Assembly: GCA_905116865.2 (NCBI GenBank)
Contig: CAJHNH020002424.1
Coordinates: forward strand, 782,137 to 846,136
DNA length: 64,000 nucleotides
Direction of reading: 5' to 3'
Source of the DNA: Candidula unifasciata
Lineage: Eukaryota > Mollusca > Gastropoda > Stylommatophora > Geomitridae
Positions 1-11,761 of the stretch are shown here, one piece after another. Below the pieces are notes generated by a model. It ran no database searches, had not been told where the DNA came from, and was given only the letters and a program-made list of their open reading frames with translations. Positions within the stretch are counted from its first letter, which is position 1; every line of letters begins with the position of its first letter. A program made the position numbers and the translations under genes.

Positions 1-359
1 AACCCCTGCCGTGGTGTTAGTAGTCATGTCCATCCACAACTTTCTAATTGATTCAGATCATTCTCCATGCCATGATGTCAAACTGTCCAGCATCTTTTCT
101 CTCAAACTCCTGCCTCTCCTCCCCTCCAACTGTCCTACTCCAGTTCTCTCCACCTCATCACATGATGAAAGAATGTAGACTGTCTCTTTCTGATGTAGGC
201 AATCAGTTCTCTTAGTGAGTCAGTTTTTTTTCAAGATATCTTCGTTACTCATTGTATCTGTCTAGGGATTCTCATCATTCATCTATAAAACCACATCTCT
301 GCAGCATCCAAAAAGTTTTCACACTTCCTTCAATCATAAAAAAAAAAAATACAAATACT

Positions 360-530
360 GTCGACGCAATAAAGACCGACTGCAGTGAATATTTAATGCT
401 CTCGTCCATGTATGCTCTCTCAGATTGCTGTTTGTCCATCTGATTGATGTTATTCTTCCACTTGCATCAAGGCCTACTTCTTGCTTTAACTTTTCACTCT
501 GGTATGGTTTTTATAAGTGTTTTAACTTTT
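360..530 (-). pseudogene. LINE 3'-end fragment (family with VEGKRAR tail)
   Basis: It is similar on the same strand to 8917-9100 and 63750-63905. All three carry, in + sense, a shared block reading CTCTCAGA(C/T)TGCTG..GTCCATC followed by a CTACTTCTTGC-like block. The minus-strand reading is a degenerate non-LTR reverse transcriptase C-terminus. Nothing else is recognisable in 1-1200. Confidence 0.5.
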
Positions 531-1212
531 AAAAGTCGCTGAAAATGTTTCACTTATCTCTCATTAATTTCCACAAATTCCCAATTTTCCAAGACCTCTG
601 ACATTTTATTTCCATGAAATCTACATATTTGCTTGACTGTTACAATTACTGTTTTACTTTCAAGTACTTGTTATAGATGTACAGATCTAACTCAAAGATT
701 TATGGTTGAGCACACTGGAGCACACATAGAGATGTAAGGAATGCAATAATGATATACACCCAGCTATAGACTAGTATTCTCATTCAGCCAATGAATATCT
801 AAAGATTATGAACTATTATTTCCCTTAGCTAAACCTTTCTTTTAATTATTCTATTTAAATTTCAAAGAAGCTTTATTTCAAACACTATGTCATACTCTAT
901 CTATCCATATAGTTTTGTCTATTACTTTTATCTTTAGAGACAATGAACACCTTGTGAAGTTAATAACTGTAGACATTTCATGGACAGCACACACTTACAT
1001 GGATACTGCACAAGGTTATAACTCTTTAGCCTGCTTATATGTTGCACAACTTACTTCCAGAATGCAGCTAGATAGGTTTCTGATAGAAAACACTGCACTA
1101 GACACACCAGTAACTGACAATCCCAGACAGTATGCAACATTTGGTTGCTATAAATTCTCAATCCTAAGACTTAGATCCCAAGTCTGAGAATACTTTTCTT
1201 CACTTCCGAAAG

Positions 1213-1411
1213 TCATCCCTTTGTTGGATGCAATTTTTTGTTATTTTGGAACCCCACCCTGGCTTTTGCTGGAGGCCCTAAATATAGCTGGGCCATAAAC
1301 ATAGCCTTGAGGCTGAACGGGGTTTTCGGAACCTCTCCACAAGTAATCCTCAACCGCATGGTGGCACTTTGTACACCGGGTGTTTATCGCTTGTGTGATG
1401 TCTTGATTGGG
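1213..1411 (-). repeat. Dispersed repeat F, copy 1
   Basis: The reverse complement reads GACATCACACAAGCGATAAA, a cassette then matching copies at 26925, 36057, 39715 and 43498 (landmarks AAAGTGCCACCATG, GAGAGGT, AAAGCCAGGGT). It is a non-coding element of about 215 bp. I see no clear tRNA promoter boxes and no inverted termini, so the class is unknown. Confidence 0.75.
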
Positions 1412-1426
1412 TACAACTTGCCTACC

Positions 1427-1680
1427 TTCTTTTCTTCACTTCCTCTATTACCACTTCAGGTGTCGAGCGAGATGTAGCGTTATAATGAGTTATGAGTTTC
1501 ATTATCTTCACTCCGGACACATCCATAGGTGCTCAGATTCCCCTCTCAACATATTCATCAGGGTTGCGTGGTTAATAGTGAAGGTTTTATGCTGGTTGGC
1601 AAGACTTTGCGTGCATCCAGTGTGCTTCTCATACTTGGCGGTGCATTATAATTCTCACAGCTCTGACTAAAGAACCATGA
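1427..1680 (+). repeat. Dispersed repeat shared with 5579-5890
   Basis: Two blocks recur near 5.6-5.9 kb: one with CTTCACTTCCTCT then GTGTCGAG(C/G)GAGAT, and one with CACTCCGGACA then TCCATAGGTGC. The block order differs between the two places, so this looks like a repeat mosaic. No gene is seen. Confidence 0.5.
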
Positions 1681-1869
1681 TACTTTTGTAGAGTTTTGCT
1701 GATGCTTTCTTTATACCTTGCTTTTGATGTACCTAAAGTCATTTTTTTTTTTTTAGTATCCAGAAGCCTTGCGTTGTTAACCCTTAGGCTCAGTATTATG
1801 GATATCGCAACCTTTCGGTCTTGATTCCATGATAAATACCGTAAATCTGGGAGAAATGTGGCTTTTCTG

Positions 1870-1945
1870 CCTACCCCCGGGCGTGAACCCGGACCACAAG
1901 GAGTTCGTTACCCGGTCACTGCGCAGTCCGGTTTAGCTAACAATG
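1870..1945 (-). repeat. tRNA-like SINE head
   Basis: The minus strand shows an A box (TAGCTAAACCGG) and, about 40 bp later, a B box (GGGTTCACGCCC), the internal RNA polymerase III promoter arrangement. The stems are imperfect and sequence continues beyond, so a SINE head is more likely than a working tRNA. Confidence 0.45.
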
Positions 1946-2493
1946 CTAAAGAGCTTCACCTAAAGTTATAGATGATCTATGTTCTTTAAACCTATTTTAA
2001 CCTGGGGTACAATGTTTCAGTGTACGGTTAAACAAGATTGTTTAATTGACCTCATATGCCCTGTACTTCTTTTGCTTATTCAAAAAAAGTATACAAAATA
2101 ATGAGCATCTCTAATGAGAACAAACAAGGAATTATTTGTTGGCAATTCTAAGAATACTGGCTTGAAATTTTAAGAATTTTTTCCCTTAAAAACAGCGAAT
2201 TACCTACACCACAATTATTTCAATGCAGAAAGGAAATTCTTCAATATGTCACAAATGTAATTTACAAAAAAAAAACTGTTAGGCTATAAGGTGTATAGAT
2301 AAATCCACACTCTAAGAGTCATGTGATCAATGTCAATCTAGCCGAGAAATTTCCTGGTATCAAGTTTAGACTGGGTGGACCTGGGAAAGACAAACAAAAT
2401 TACTTCCTTGTAAAAGATTCAAACACAGGGCCACTTGGCATTACCTGTCTCCATAACTGGACATCAACATCCAGTAGATTGTCCTGCATCATA

Positions 2494-2796
2494 ACTGTCG
2501 GGATTTCAGGGCCCCATTTTGGAGGAAAAACAGAAAACAGTCACGGTACCGTGCCCCCTAAAAATCATGTAAAAATCTAAAACTAATCAGGGGTTTTCCT
2601 TCAAGTCAGAGTGCTTCAGCCTGAGAGGTGAAGAACCAACAATATGCATACAAATAAGTCAGATGTATAAAATGGAAGTGGACGCAAAACTCACATTCAG
2701 GAACAAGAAAAAATCCAGAAGTGGAGAGAAAAAAAAAACCAGAACTTTCCTTTCTGCTGGAGTTTACAGCCAGTGAATGTTAAGAAGAAGAAGAAC
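2494..2796 (+). repeat. GAA-tailed repeat C, copy
   Basis: Copy of a short dispersed repeat of roughly 280 bp that ends CAGC(C/T)(G/A)GTGAA followed by a few GAA units. Here it begins near the GGGCCCC block at about 2508 and ends in AAGAAGAAGAAGAA. Other copies are near 9.5, 10.0, 22.7, 27.7, 28.0, 36.6, 42.8, 44.9 and 48.9 kb. Confidence 0.75.
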
Positions 2797-2959
2797 ATCT
2801 GTATAAAACTGTTCCTCCCTAATAGTTATTTTTGTGAAACCGCTCTCATTAGTCTCCCCAGTAAAGCTGTAGCAAATCACAGTATTAGCCTTCACAATGA
2901 CAATCCCACTTCAGAAACATTTAAATGCCTTTAGACATAGAGGGCAAGACCTATATTTT

Positions 2960-3175
2960 TATAGACCAATCGGCACAAGATGGGTGATGTGGTCAGCATC
3001 ACGCCAGCCGCCTTTTACTTCCTGGGACTGCACCCGGCACCCATTCAAGGCTGGGTTGACCTGAGAGTCAAGGTCATTTTTTTTAAGTCCTGCTCCACCT
3101 GGGAGCGAACCCACGACCTTCCAATCCACGCGCAAGTGTCTAGCTGCTACGCCATGGCAACTCCCAGTGAGACAG
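2960..3175 (-). repeat. tRNA-derived SINE A, copy 1
   Basis: On the minus strand the head has an A box (TGGCGTAGCAGC) and a B box (GGTTCGCTCCC). It is followed by a core reading TGACCTTGACTCTCAGGTCA and an end with CTGACCACATCACCCA. The core recurs at 10322, 24976, 40603 and 61690. Confidence 0.75.
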
Positions 3176-3888
3176 AGGCTTAGTATTTATTGACTCTCTA
3201 GCAGGGAAGTCATTCTAAGAGGAATAAAAATAAGAGGGAAAGCCCCAGAAGAATAAAAATATGTTTTTATGGGAGAGGACTTCACTTACAAAACAAACTC
3301 TCAGTCTCTCTGGGCTTACAAATGTCCGCTTATGTCATCAACTCTCCTTTAGCACAGGTAAAGTGAAAATTAATTAATTATTTTGTAATACTTTGCGTAA
3401 GGTGTATGTCCATTTGAGGAATGAATTTTTCTTATCTTACAATATTTCTCAAGGAGAAGACTTTTTTCCCTAAGCAAATCCTTTTCGAAGCAGCCTCTAG
3501 GTTAGTCATGAATTATATTTATACTACTCAAGGTTCCATTGCAACATGCTTGTCAGCTCCGATGTTAATCTCCCAAGTTTCATCCAATATATTGCTATAG
3601 GAAATATACATGCTTTTGTTACTGTGAATTTTATTGCTGTCTGTTCCAATGACCAATCCATTCAGGTTTTGTGTAACCTTTAAATATTTAGTATTTACAG
3701 TGCAATGGCAATGTTTTTTAATTAGTGTCTGAAAGGTCTGTCATCACTGAAATCTCAAAATCATTACATTAAGGGGAAAAAGAAAATACCTTACAACTGA
3801 TAGATAGGATCTGACTAAGTTGAGTTGTGTTCAAACTATTTTACATTTCCCCACTTTATTATATTTCAAACAGGGCACTACAGAGAGG

Positions 3889-4266
3889 GATATCCTCCGA
3901 ATAACGGTAGGTAAAGATGGCGGCCGCAAAATATTCTTTCGAGCCACAGTCACGTGACTTAATTTGCGGTTCTCCAGCAACTACCGCCTCGAGCCCCCCA
4001 CGCCGCATGCGGCGTGGAATGGGCTAAACTAGATGGCTAGGACTCATGAGCAAAGCTTCAGTCAGGAGATGCAGAAGCTGCTGCTCATGGGTCCTAGCCA
4101 TCTAGTTTAGGCCCAATCCACGCCAAATGAGCGGCGTGGGGGACTCGTGGCAGAGGTGGTAGTCGCCGGAAAACCGCCGGAGAACCGCAAATTAAGTCAC
4201 GTGACTGTGGCTCGAAAGGATATTTTGCAGCCGCCATCTTTACCAACCGTTATTCGGAGGATAGCC
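3889..4266. mobile_element. Long-inverted-repeat foldback element (MITE-like), copy 1
   Basis: The arms are near-perfect inverted repeats: TATCCTCCGAATAACGGT at 3891 pairs with its reverse complement ending at 4262. Pairing continues inward through an AAGATGGCGGC block, a TCACGTGACTTAATTTGCGG block and a central CTAAACTAGATGGCTAGGAC hairpin. No transposase is encoded. A second copy is at 41978-42387. Confidence 0.85.
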
Positions 4267-5578
4267 ACAGAGAGTAATGTTAGACAGATACAACAATAAC
4301 AGAGCCAGAGGTCGACCACGCAGAAATTCAGAGACACTGAAAAATACTTTATACAACGCGAACAGAAGGGCCCGTTCCAGATACCCCTTCCTGCCCTGGC
4401 GTTGCGAGTCATTCCAGGAGTAGAAAAAAAAAGATAATATCTCAAAAATTATATTTCCTAAGGCTAATTATTAATTTATGTGGGTGGTGTACTGTTAGTG
4501 TTACTGTTTGAGCCAGTTGTTACCAACATTCCTCACTCAACTTCAGTGTTTTAAGTCTAATTCAAGCTATCACTCATCTCATCTTAATCCTCTGGTACCA
4601 CGCATGTGGTACCTGGTATCCGTTATCATAATCAATTCAAGACTGTGGGCTGTCTGTTTGTTACTGTTGAAACTTTGTTCACTGATTGATTATTATTATT
4701 ATCACTGACTGTGTTGTGTTGACACAGTCATTGTTGATTTGGTTGATTATCATTCACACAATACAGCTATAATTTACCAAATCATTAAGTTTTAAGTCCA
4801 TTACTATATTACATTATTAGTTATTACACTTTTTTTTTTTTAATTTAAACATTTAAAATTTATCGTATTGTTCAAATTCATTTCATTCAAATAAAAAATA
4901 GTCAACGGCGCCCAGTTAACCTAGTAAAGACATTGTTTTTAGACATAATCATTGTCGATAAGTGGGAACAGCTAATGTAATTCAGCAATAGTGGTATTTT
5001 TAGTAGTTTCACTTTGTGACTTGGTTTCTTACTAGTAGGACCGTAGGCGTAGGTTTCTTTCACTTTTCAAGATAGTTAACAGTAACAGAATGGAACTTTT
5101 TAACTAACAGTATCACAGAAACCCATGTAGTGCATGTATGTGCTTTATTCTGTGACATTATTAACATGGACAATGAATATGCCACTGCCTGCAGCTGAAA
5201 TAAATGAAATAGCCACACTCACAGGAAATATCCTCTGGTTACCCCTGGATAATGCCATGTTTACGCCATTTTGGTTGCGCGGAATTGTACTCTCGACTGC
5301 CTTGGTTCACGTGGTAAACATGAACTTCGCAACGAAACGAATCAAAATTACAATCAGGACCAGTTTCTCACCCCGGTGCCTCTTCTTTGCTTGTTCTTAT
5401 CTCCAAAATTGCCTGTTATTGTCACAAATTATGTTGCAAAAAAATTGAAAATGAAATCAGATAATAGTATGGTGTAATAATGAAACTTATACACAGATCC
5501 AGATAAATGTTGAGAACTACGCTTCTTGCGTTAGTCGCTCCATCTGGAGCTAGTTAGTTAGTTTGTTAGTTGGGTTAT

Positions 5579-5870
5579 CATCATTGCACTCCGGACATGT
5601 CCATAGGTGCCCAGATCCTCCCCTCATGATGATTAACAAGTCTTCTGGTGTACGTTTTTTTTTTTTTTGCTATACCGATCTTAATTCCCAAGTCTGCCAT
5701 TCTGGCGAGTGATGTGGATTCTTCTTCTTCTTCTTCTTCTTCTTCACTTCCTCTGTTACCGCTGTGGGTGTCGAGGGAGATATAAGGTTCTGTTTCTAGC
5801 TCTTCTGGCTGCCTCGACCATAGGCACATCGTGCTGTTGTAGAGTTTCTCTGATGTTATCCTTCCATCTT
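5579..5870 (+). repeat. Dispersed repeat with short TTC run
   Basis: It shares two blocks with 1427-1680 and contains an internal TTC run (about 5719-5744). The open frame across it is low-complexity and not credible. It abuts the large element E at its right end. Confidence 0.45.
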
Positions 5871-7215
5871 GTGGCGCGGTGATTTCGGTCACAGGCATGA
5901 GGGGAAGTTAAGTCTGATGTTATGTGTATAAGGAGATATTCCGTACCCCACTCGGGCGCCAGTCCTTCACTGTTCTGGTTTTACGGAACCTCGTGCAAGA
6001 CTCCTGTTGCACGTCCCCGTCGTGCGCCACGGATAATGTCTCAAATGAGCATTAACAGAGTTGGCAGGGGATTTCGGAGCTGGCGGCCCCTAGAGGTGTA
6101 GAGTCCTTTCTGGCTCTCACCAGCCCGCCCCCAAACGCATGGGTGAAAAGTAACAAAACTCAAGGACTGCTTGCTAAATGTACCATCAAATGACAACTCT
6201 TGGTTAAAATTCGGGAGCGAATGGAAAACTGCGCTGCTGAGACTCAACCTTGACCGAGAGATTTACCCGCAGCCAAGACGAGTAACATCTCTTGTGGGCG
6301 TCTTCTCGCAGCAAGATCCCACCTACGTACATCCTCTGTCAATCCTCAGTGTCGTCGTCACCGCGCTGAGGTACACCATGGCAGCAACTATTCATATGCT
6401 GGCTTGAAAACAATGTCCGACAAAGTTACACCCCACGGCACACATGCAAGCTCAAAGTCCGACGATCATAACTCGTACCGATTAGGAAAAGTCTGAATGT
6501 CCGTATCCACTGGTCCAACTCGCCCGAGTGTTGGGACCAAACAGGTGAAGCCACGCCTGACACATTTTGCTTCCCCATTCTGTCGTGCTAAGGGCACAGC
6601 TGAAACAACGTTAAAGGTGTCTAACGTAAGATGAAAAAGAATGTACCTATTTGTGTGGCCACAAACGTCCTAGACCTGCGGGCTGCTCCCCGCTGATCTC
6701 AGGAGAGCGCAGCCTTGTAGCGCGGGAAGCTCAATACACGGTTGTAAGGTTAAGCAGTCATGGGCAGGACGTGACGATTCCTTGGGTGAGCCCAGAACCA
6801 GAGCATCATGTGTCGGCTCTGCATTTATGGAAGCCTCATTGGATGGCGAGGAATGCCCATGATCTGCCCCTGCCTTCCCTTGAGGGCTGAAAACTCTACA
6901 TAAAGCTGCCTTAAGGACGACATGCCGGGGGCCACACTTGTTAAAAGTCAAAGAGGACACCACACAAATAAGGCAACATCTCGACCCACACAAAACAATG
7001 GCCACAGTCAACCTAGAAATAGGCTTGACGTCTTCCTCCGAAGTCGGAGTACATCTGCCGGAGAGGCGGGGAACGAGTACTGCAAACAAATAAGCCAGTA
7101 AAACGGATGTACACGCAAAACTCAGGTCAAGGTAAAAGCCAACAGTCCATTTTGGACGAACAACCGTGACTTACCGCCGGAATTCACAGCCGGTGAATAA
7201 GAAGAAGAAGAAGAA
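5871..7215 (+). mobile_element. Element E, 1.3-kb unidentified interspersed element, copy 1
   Basis: It starts near GGTGATTTCGGTCACAGGC and ends GGTGAATAAGAAGAAGAAGA. An inverted copy at 13065-14350 matches along nearly its full length, and a more decayed copy is at 25905-26830. Its last ~185 bp resemble repeat C, including the GAA end. I find no reverse transcriptase, transposase or integrase motif. Open frames in it (for example 6670-7089 minus) are not conserved between copies. It is probably non-autonomous. Confidence 0.7.
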
Positions 7216-8157
7216 AATCCTTCCATCTTGTTCTTGGTCTACCCCGTGCTCTACGTCCTTCTTCTCTTTTCATGTATGCTTTGTATGGTATGGTGTCACA
7301 AGGCATTCTCTCTAAGTGGGCAAACCATTTCACTTGCTGTCTTTGTATGTAATCCAGAATTGGTTCTGTGCCGACTTGTTCTCTTATGATCTCATTCCTG
7401 ATCTTATCTCTTATGGTCACTCTTCCAGCCCTTCTCAGACATCTCATTTCCGTGGTTACTAATTTTCTTTTATGGTTTGTTGTGAGTGACCATGTCTGGC
7501 ACTGGTAGCACAGAGTTGGAATAAATATGCTTTGAATAAGATGTCTCTTTGTGCTGATTGGGATTGCCTTATGCTGTAAGAGAGGGTTAGCTGTCCCAAT
7601 ACTTGGTTTGCTTTACTGCATTTAATGTCAATTTCTTCATCCAATTTCCCATCTTCGGTAAATGTAGTTCCCAGATATTTAAACTCAGATGCCTGTTTAA
7701 TGCTTTTGTATTCTATTGCCATGTTTAGATCTGTCTTCTTTTTTCCTATTGACATTACTTCTGTCTTTTCAGTGTTGATTCTCATATTATTTGTTTTACA
7801 TTCTTCATTCATGGATGTTAGATGTTGTTGCAATTTCATGACTGTATCTGCTATCAAGGCCTGGTAATCTGCAAAGAGTAATTCGTTGATCTTACTAAGA
7901 TCTTCATTCATGGGCTTGGCATTCTTGCATATACTGTCGATGTAGGTGATAAACAGCAGTGGTGATAAGACACACTCCTGTCTTACTCCAGATGTCACTG
8001 TGAAAGGATGAGATGTTCCCTGATTTATTCTAACTACACTTCTACAATCCCTGTATAAACTTTTGCACACTTCGATGAGGTGTTCGCTTACTCCATATCT
8101 TGCCATTATTTTCCATAATAATTGTCTGTCGGCTCTGTCAAATGCAATGTGGATGTA
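7216..8157 (-). pseudogene. Non-LTR reverse transcriptase fragment, decayed
   Basis: Read on the minus strand from 8157: the domain-A region contains AFDRADRQLLWKIMARYGVS, then SGVRQECVLSPLLF, then LLFADYQALIADT where the catalytic FADD has become FADY, then EFKYLGTTF and the C-terminal region QRQQVKWFAHLERM with RARGRPRTRWKDF. Stops and a frame change lie near 7450. The endonuclease and the start of the RT are missing (5' truncation). A LINE relic with no coding capacity. Confidence 0.85.
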
Positions 8158-8160
8158 GAT

Positions 8161-8690
8161 TCACTGCCCCCAAAGTCCTGTATCCTTGTCATTTCTCTGA
8201 GGGCATAATAATATCAGCATGATCCATCGGCTGACCGTCGGTAGTGATAGAGGAGTATCTGGAGTATTCCGTCTGAAGTATCTAGTTGTATTCGATTGAA
8301 TGTTACATGTTGAATTAAGAATCGACATCCCAGCACTGGGGACACTCCCATAAGAGCTCATTTCTATCTTCAGCAGCAAACGAAGAGTTCTACTTCCGAT
8401 GCCACCAGTAACCGTCCGATTGTAAATCCGCCTAATCCTTCCCCTAAGTGTTGAGTGTCGGCCAGATCCCCTGGAAACTCCTCGCAGTGCTATTCTCCTC
8501 AGACCGTGTTGTTCGATCTGCGCCTCCGCACTGGTCACTCGTTCCCCAAGGGCCCTCACAATATCTAGCTTGTCATACATCAATTCACCACCAAGTGGCG
8601 CAGAGCCAGCCAGTCTATCTTCCTGCTCATTTCCCAACACATCGGCATCACTTGGAGAAATTATCCAAAGGATGCTAACTACCAGGGACC
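8161..8690 (-). pseudogene. LINE RNase H / C-terminal domain fragment
   Basis: The minus strand reads DADVLGNEQEDRLAGSAP, then GGELMYDKLDIVRALGE and HGLRRIALRGVSRGSGRHST. This is the GNExADRLA end of a retrotransposon RNase H domain with the tail usual in molluscan jockey-like LINEs. It abuts the previous LINE fragment but belongs to another family. Frame is lost after about codon 120. Confidence 0.75.
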
Positions 8691-8916
8691 TCTGAAGTGA
8701 ACTGAATGCATTTGATGAGGTGGCGGACCAATAGTATTATTACTAGTAATAGGCATAACACACCGAGGCGATGATACGGGTAGTGAACGCATTCACAATT
8801 TCAAAAAAAATATACATAATGAAATGATTAAACAAACGCACAATGTATACATATATCCACTATTTATGGGAACTGTGCTTCTTGAAATAGTCACTATTAA
8901 TAAATCAGGTGCCGTC

Positions 8917-9110
8917 TCCACAGTAAAGGTTGACTGCAATGGATCTGCTCCACGCACTATCTCTTGTTGTACACTCTCTCAGACTGCTGCCCGTCCATCT
9001 TTCGATATTGTCCTCCCACCTGTATTGTTGCCTACTTCTTGCTCTCTTGCCTTCGACCTTTCCCTCCATTATAGTTTGTAAAAGTACGTTGTCTTTTAAT
9101 GTGGCCAAAG
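8917..9110 (-). pseudogene. LINE 3'-end fragment (EGKVEGKRARSRQQYRWEDN)
   Basis: On the minus strand, 9108-8905 reads LLQTIMEGKVEGKRARSRQQ, then YRWEDNIERWTGSSL and a stop after GDGT. This is the conserved C-terminus of a non-LTR reverse transcriptase family. Related fragments lie at 360-530 and 63750-63905. Confidence 0.8.
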
Positions 9111-9478
9111 TATTTCAATTGCCTCTTTTTTTCAGTAATTCTATTTTCATTTTTAGCCTTTCCAGAACCTCTTTTTTTTTTTTTTGACTGTTTTTGTTTC
9201 CTATTCTTGTGTATACCTACATCTCCAGACAGTCACTATGTAGAGAATTATATGTTGTGATCTCACTGATCTGCGAGGTTGCGAACCTCGACCACTTTCT
9301 CTAAGCGATATGGCACATTAAGGTGAAGATGCTGCCGACAGTGGACGTTTCAAAAGTTTTCACTCAACCTTGCTTAACCTTGGACCTATGTATTACATCA
9401 GCGACTGCTGAATCACTATCGACGGTCCTGGCTGAATATCGCCTCTTTGATATTTTTGTTTCTTATTTTTTATTTTAG

Positions 9479-9649
9479 AGTTCACCGACTGAAGACTCCA
9501 GCGGAAAGTTCTGATTGTTTGTCCACTTCTGGACTTGAGTCTTTTTCTAGACTTTGAATTCTGCGTGCACATCCGTTTTCCAGAACTGTTTATTTGTATG
9601 CAGATTGTTTGTTTCTAACCTCTCAGGCTGATGCGTGCACACTTCAAAA

Positions 9650-9655
<6 letters not shown>
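9479..9655 (-). repeat. Repeat C, copy
   Basis: Matches repeat C in + orientation as TTCACCGACTGAAGACTCC, then TTGTTTGTCCACTTCTGGAC, then GTGCACATCCGTTTT. It is truncated by the TA array that follows. Confidence 0.7.
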
Positions 9656-9711
<56 letters not shown>

Positions 9712-9736
9712 GTATATGTATATCTATAGGTCCATC

Positions 9737-9774
<38 letters not shown>

Positions 9775-9782
9775 GGGGGGGG
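9652..9782. repeat. TA/TG/G microsatellite
   Basis: About 58 bp of TA dinucleotides, a short interruption, a second TA run, then TG units and a run of nine or more G. Open frames over it are artefacts. Confidence 0.98.
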
Positions 9783-10007
9783 GATAGGAAATGTTCCGCG
9801 CCGGGTACCACTACCCGACGTTGCTACGTTTCGCGAACCCACGACCCTCAGAACGGGAGGCAAGTGACTTCTCCGCTGAGTTGCCCCACCCGCACCCCTT
9901 GTCCCAGTAAACATAATCTTCTCATATGTGTCCCTGAAACGTGGGTCAAGGTCAGTATGTGCAGACATAGCAGCAAAGATTGGGAAAACAATGAAAGAGG
10001 ATAGTCT

Positions 10008-10315
10008 TCTTCTTCTTCATTTTCACCAGCTGTAAACTCTGGCGGAAAGTTTTGGTTGTTTGTCCACTTCTGGACTGCAATCATGTTTCAATACTTGAGT
10101 GTTGCGTGCATCTCCCTTCTACAGATCTGACTTATTTGTAAGCAGACCGTTGGTTCCTTGCCTCCCAGGCAGATACACTCCGACTTTAAAAGAAGCTCCC
10201 AATTAGTCGACTCTTACGACATGCTTTTGGGTAGACATTGAGCTATTCTTTTTCCCATATAATAGGCCCCCGAAACCCACACGAGGAAGTCATACGCTAA
10301 AACTGGCTCTATATA
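10008..10315 (-). repeat. Repeat C, near-complete copy
   Basis: Begins with CTTCTTCTTC and TTTTCACCAGCTGTAAACTC, and runs through CTTCAAAAG-like, CCCAATTAGTCGACTCTTAC and GGCCCCCGAAACCCACACGA blocks. One of the most complete copies, useful for a consensus. Confidence 0.8.
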
Positions 10316-10321
10316 TCATAC

Positions 10322-10550
10322 CGGAGCCGCTGTGGTGTAGTGGCTAGACACTAGCCTTTTTTATTCTAAAATGACCTTGACTTCCAGGTCGACTCAATAT
10401 TAAAAGGGTATCAGGAAATTCCTGGAAAGTTTGAACGGCGTGCGTGATGCGGACCACATCATCCACGGAGTACTTATATAATAAAGACCCAATGTACCCA
10501 ATACGCCTTAAGGCGTGGAAATGGGTCTGTTACTTTATAATATATAGCAA
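10322..10550 (+). repeat. tRNA-derived SINE A, copy 2
   Basis: The A box TGGTGTAGTGGC is intact; the B box is degraded. The core TGACCTTGACTTCCAGGTCG, the GACCACATCATCCACGGAGT block and the AATAAAGACCC end match the other copies. Confidence 0.8.
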
Positions 10551-10584
10551 GCAAGAATACACAGAAGAATATTCTTAGAAATAG

Positions 10585-10690
10585 ATCCAGCCAATCTGTC
10601 TGCCTGTTCATTACCCCCTACACCCGTATTATATTTTCTCCAGGTAATGCCGGCGCTCGGATAATGAACAAGCAGAAGATTGGCTGGATC
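10585..10690. repeat. Foldback with ~29-bp arms
   Basis: GATCCAGCCAATCT at 10586 is the reverse complement of AGATTGGCTGGATC near 10677-10690, and pairing extends inward to GTTCATTA/TAATGAAC. The loop is about 45 bp. Origin unknown. Confidence 0.75.
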
Positions 10691-10734
10691 TGACCCCCGG
10701 GTGATGAATAATTACACAAAGCAGATGTGGTCAA

Positions 10735-10985
10735 GCCCTCTGGGAACAAGCAACCGAATCAAATGAGAAACAAGATTATTATGGCCTGGGGAAAATGAGA
10801 CACCTGGGTGAAACCTGAGGGTCTGGCCGGCTCACTACACTCAGAGAAAAGGCATGGCGGACACATAACTAGATTTTGATCAGTACCATCAGTATTAGAA
10901 CTCTGCTAAGGCTGCTGAAGATGAGGACGGAGCATGCATGGGAACGCCCCGAGTGCTGTGATGTCAATTCTTGACTCAACTTTTA
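10735..10985 (+). repeat. Dispersed repeat D, copy 1
   Basis: Aligned with 34449-34708, which is flanked by an exact target duplication. Shared landmarks are GAACAAG, AGATTATT, GTATTAGAACT/GTATTGGAACT and an almost identical final block TGATGTCAATTCTTGACTCA. Likely a SINE, but promoter boxes are not clear. Confidence 0.7.
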
Positions 10986-11509
10986 GAAATAGTTATTGGA
11001 GTTATTTCCCCTGAGAGTCAACATGGCTGCACATCTCGCCGGACGATTTAGGGGACAAATATGGCACGCATTGAATGGATCAGTACAAATATTGAATTGC
11101 TGCACCAAGAAGGTGATGTCATATTTACTTTTCAGCGTATTTAGATTGACAGCATATGAAGATTCTTTGAAGACTATGGCTTTTTGATTTTATTTTGCGA
11201 GTTCCCTGTTCATGCACAACAAGTCAAGGTGCCTCTGTATGTAATGTTAAATCAATGTTTTGAAGTTAAGTTAACTAAAAAACGTTAACCCGGCCCATTC
11301 TCGTACTCTTGACATCTGTGTCTTTTCTCCACAGACCATACCTCTCTACACCATTTGAGAATTTAACCAATGTTAAATCTGTGACGCACAGCACAGTGCT
11401 GCGTATTTCATTAAATCTGGGGAAGGCTTTGAACTTAATGAATTTGAACAAATGATGAACTCAGGCTGAGGTCACTGAAGGCACTGTACTTAACTGAAAT
11501 TCTTATTCT

Positions 11510-11656
11510 TCAGCTCATTGCTGCAGATAATTCCTGAGATTTCACCCGCCTCCATTCACCTCATTGTTTGGCCTTATTTTTCCAGTTGGTTATACCAAGT
11601 TTTTTTAGGTCTGTTTATTCTCTTTCCACTGTCTTCTTAGCCTACGTGATGGTCTA
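11510..11656 (-). pseudogene. LINE C-terminal fragment
   Basis: The minus strand reads KRINRPKKTWYNQLEK, resembling the basic RGRPRKTW tail region of non-LTR reverse transcriptases. Short and interrupted by the adjacent hairpin. Confidence 0.45.
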
Positions 11657-11658
11657 TG

Positions 11659-11761
11659 AGAAATGCTAAATATAACACAAAAAGTGACTAGAAAGCTCGA
11701 TAGAAGGAATTCCCTCCATTGAGCTTTCTAGTCACATTTTATGTTATATCTAGCATTTCTT
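11659..11761. repeat. Perfect-looking small hairpin (about 40-bp arms)
   Basis: AGAAATGCTAAATATAACAC at 11659 pairs with GTTATATCTAGCATTTCT ending at 11760. The inner arm AGTGACTAGAAAGCTC pairs with GAGCTTTCTAGTCAC. The loop is about 22 bp. It separates two LINE pieces. It could be a tiny foldback MITE; a small-RNA precursor is possible but unsupported. Confidence 0.75.

Noticed and set aside
3889..4266. AAGATGGCGGC as the OXA1L first exon or promoter YY1 site
   Set aside because: The motif is in the arm of a repeated foldback element and is mirrored in the other arm; distance to exon A is 14 kb.
5134..5448. 104-codon open frame
   Set aside because: No recognisable motif, isolated, and within the length expected by chance in AT-rich DNA.
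6670..7089. 139-codon minus frame in element E
   Set aside because: The inverted copy at 13110-13613 breaks it with stops and indels, so it is not a conserved protein.
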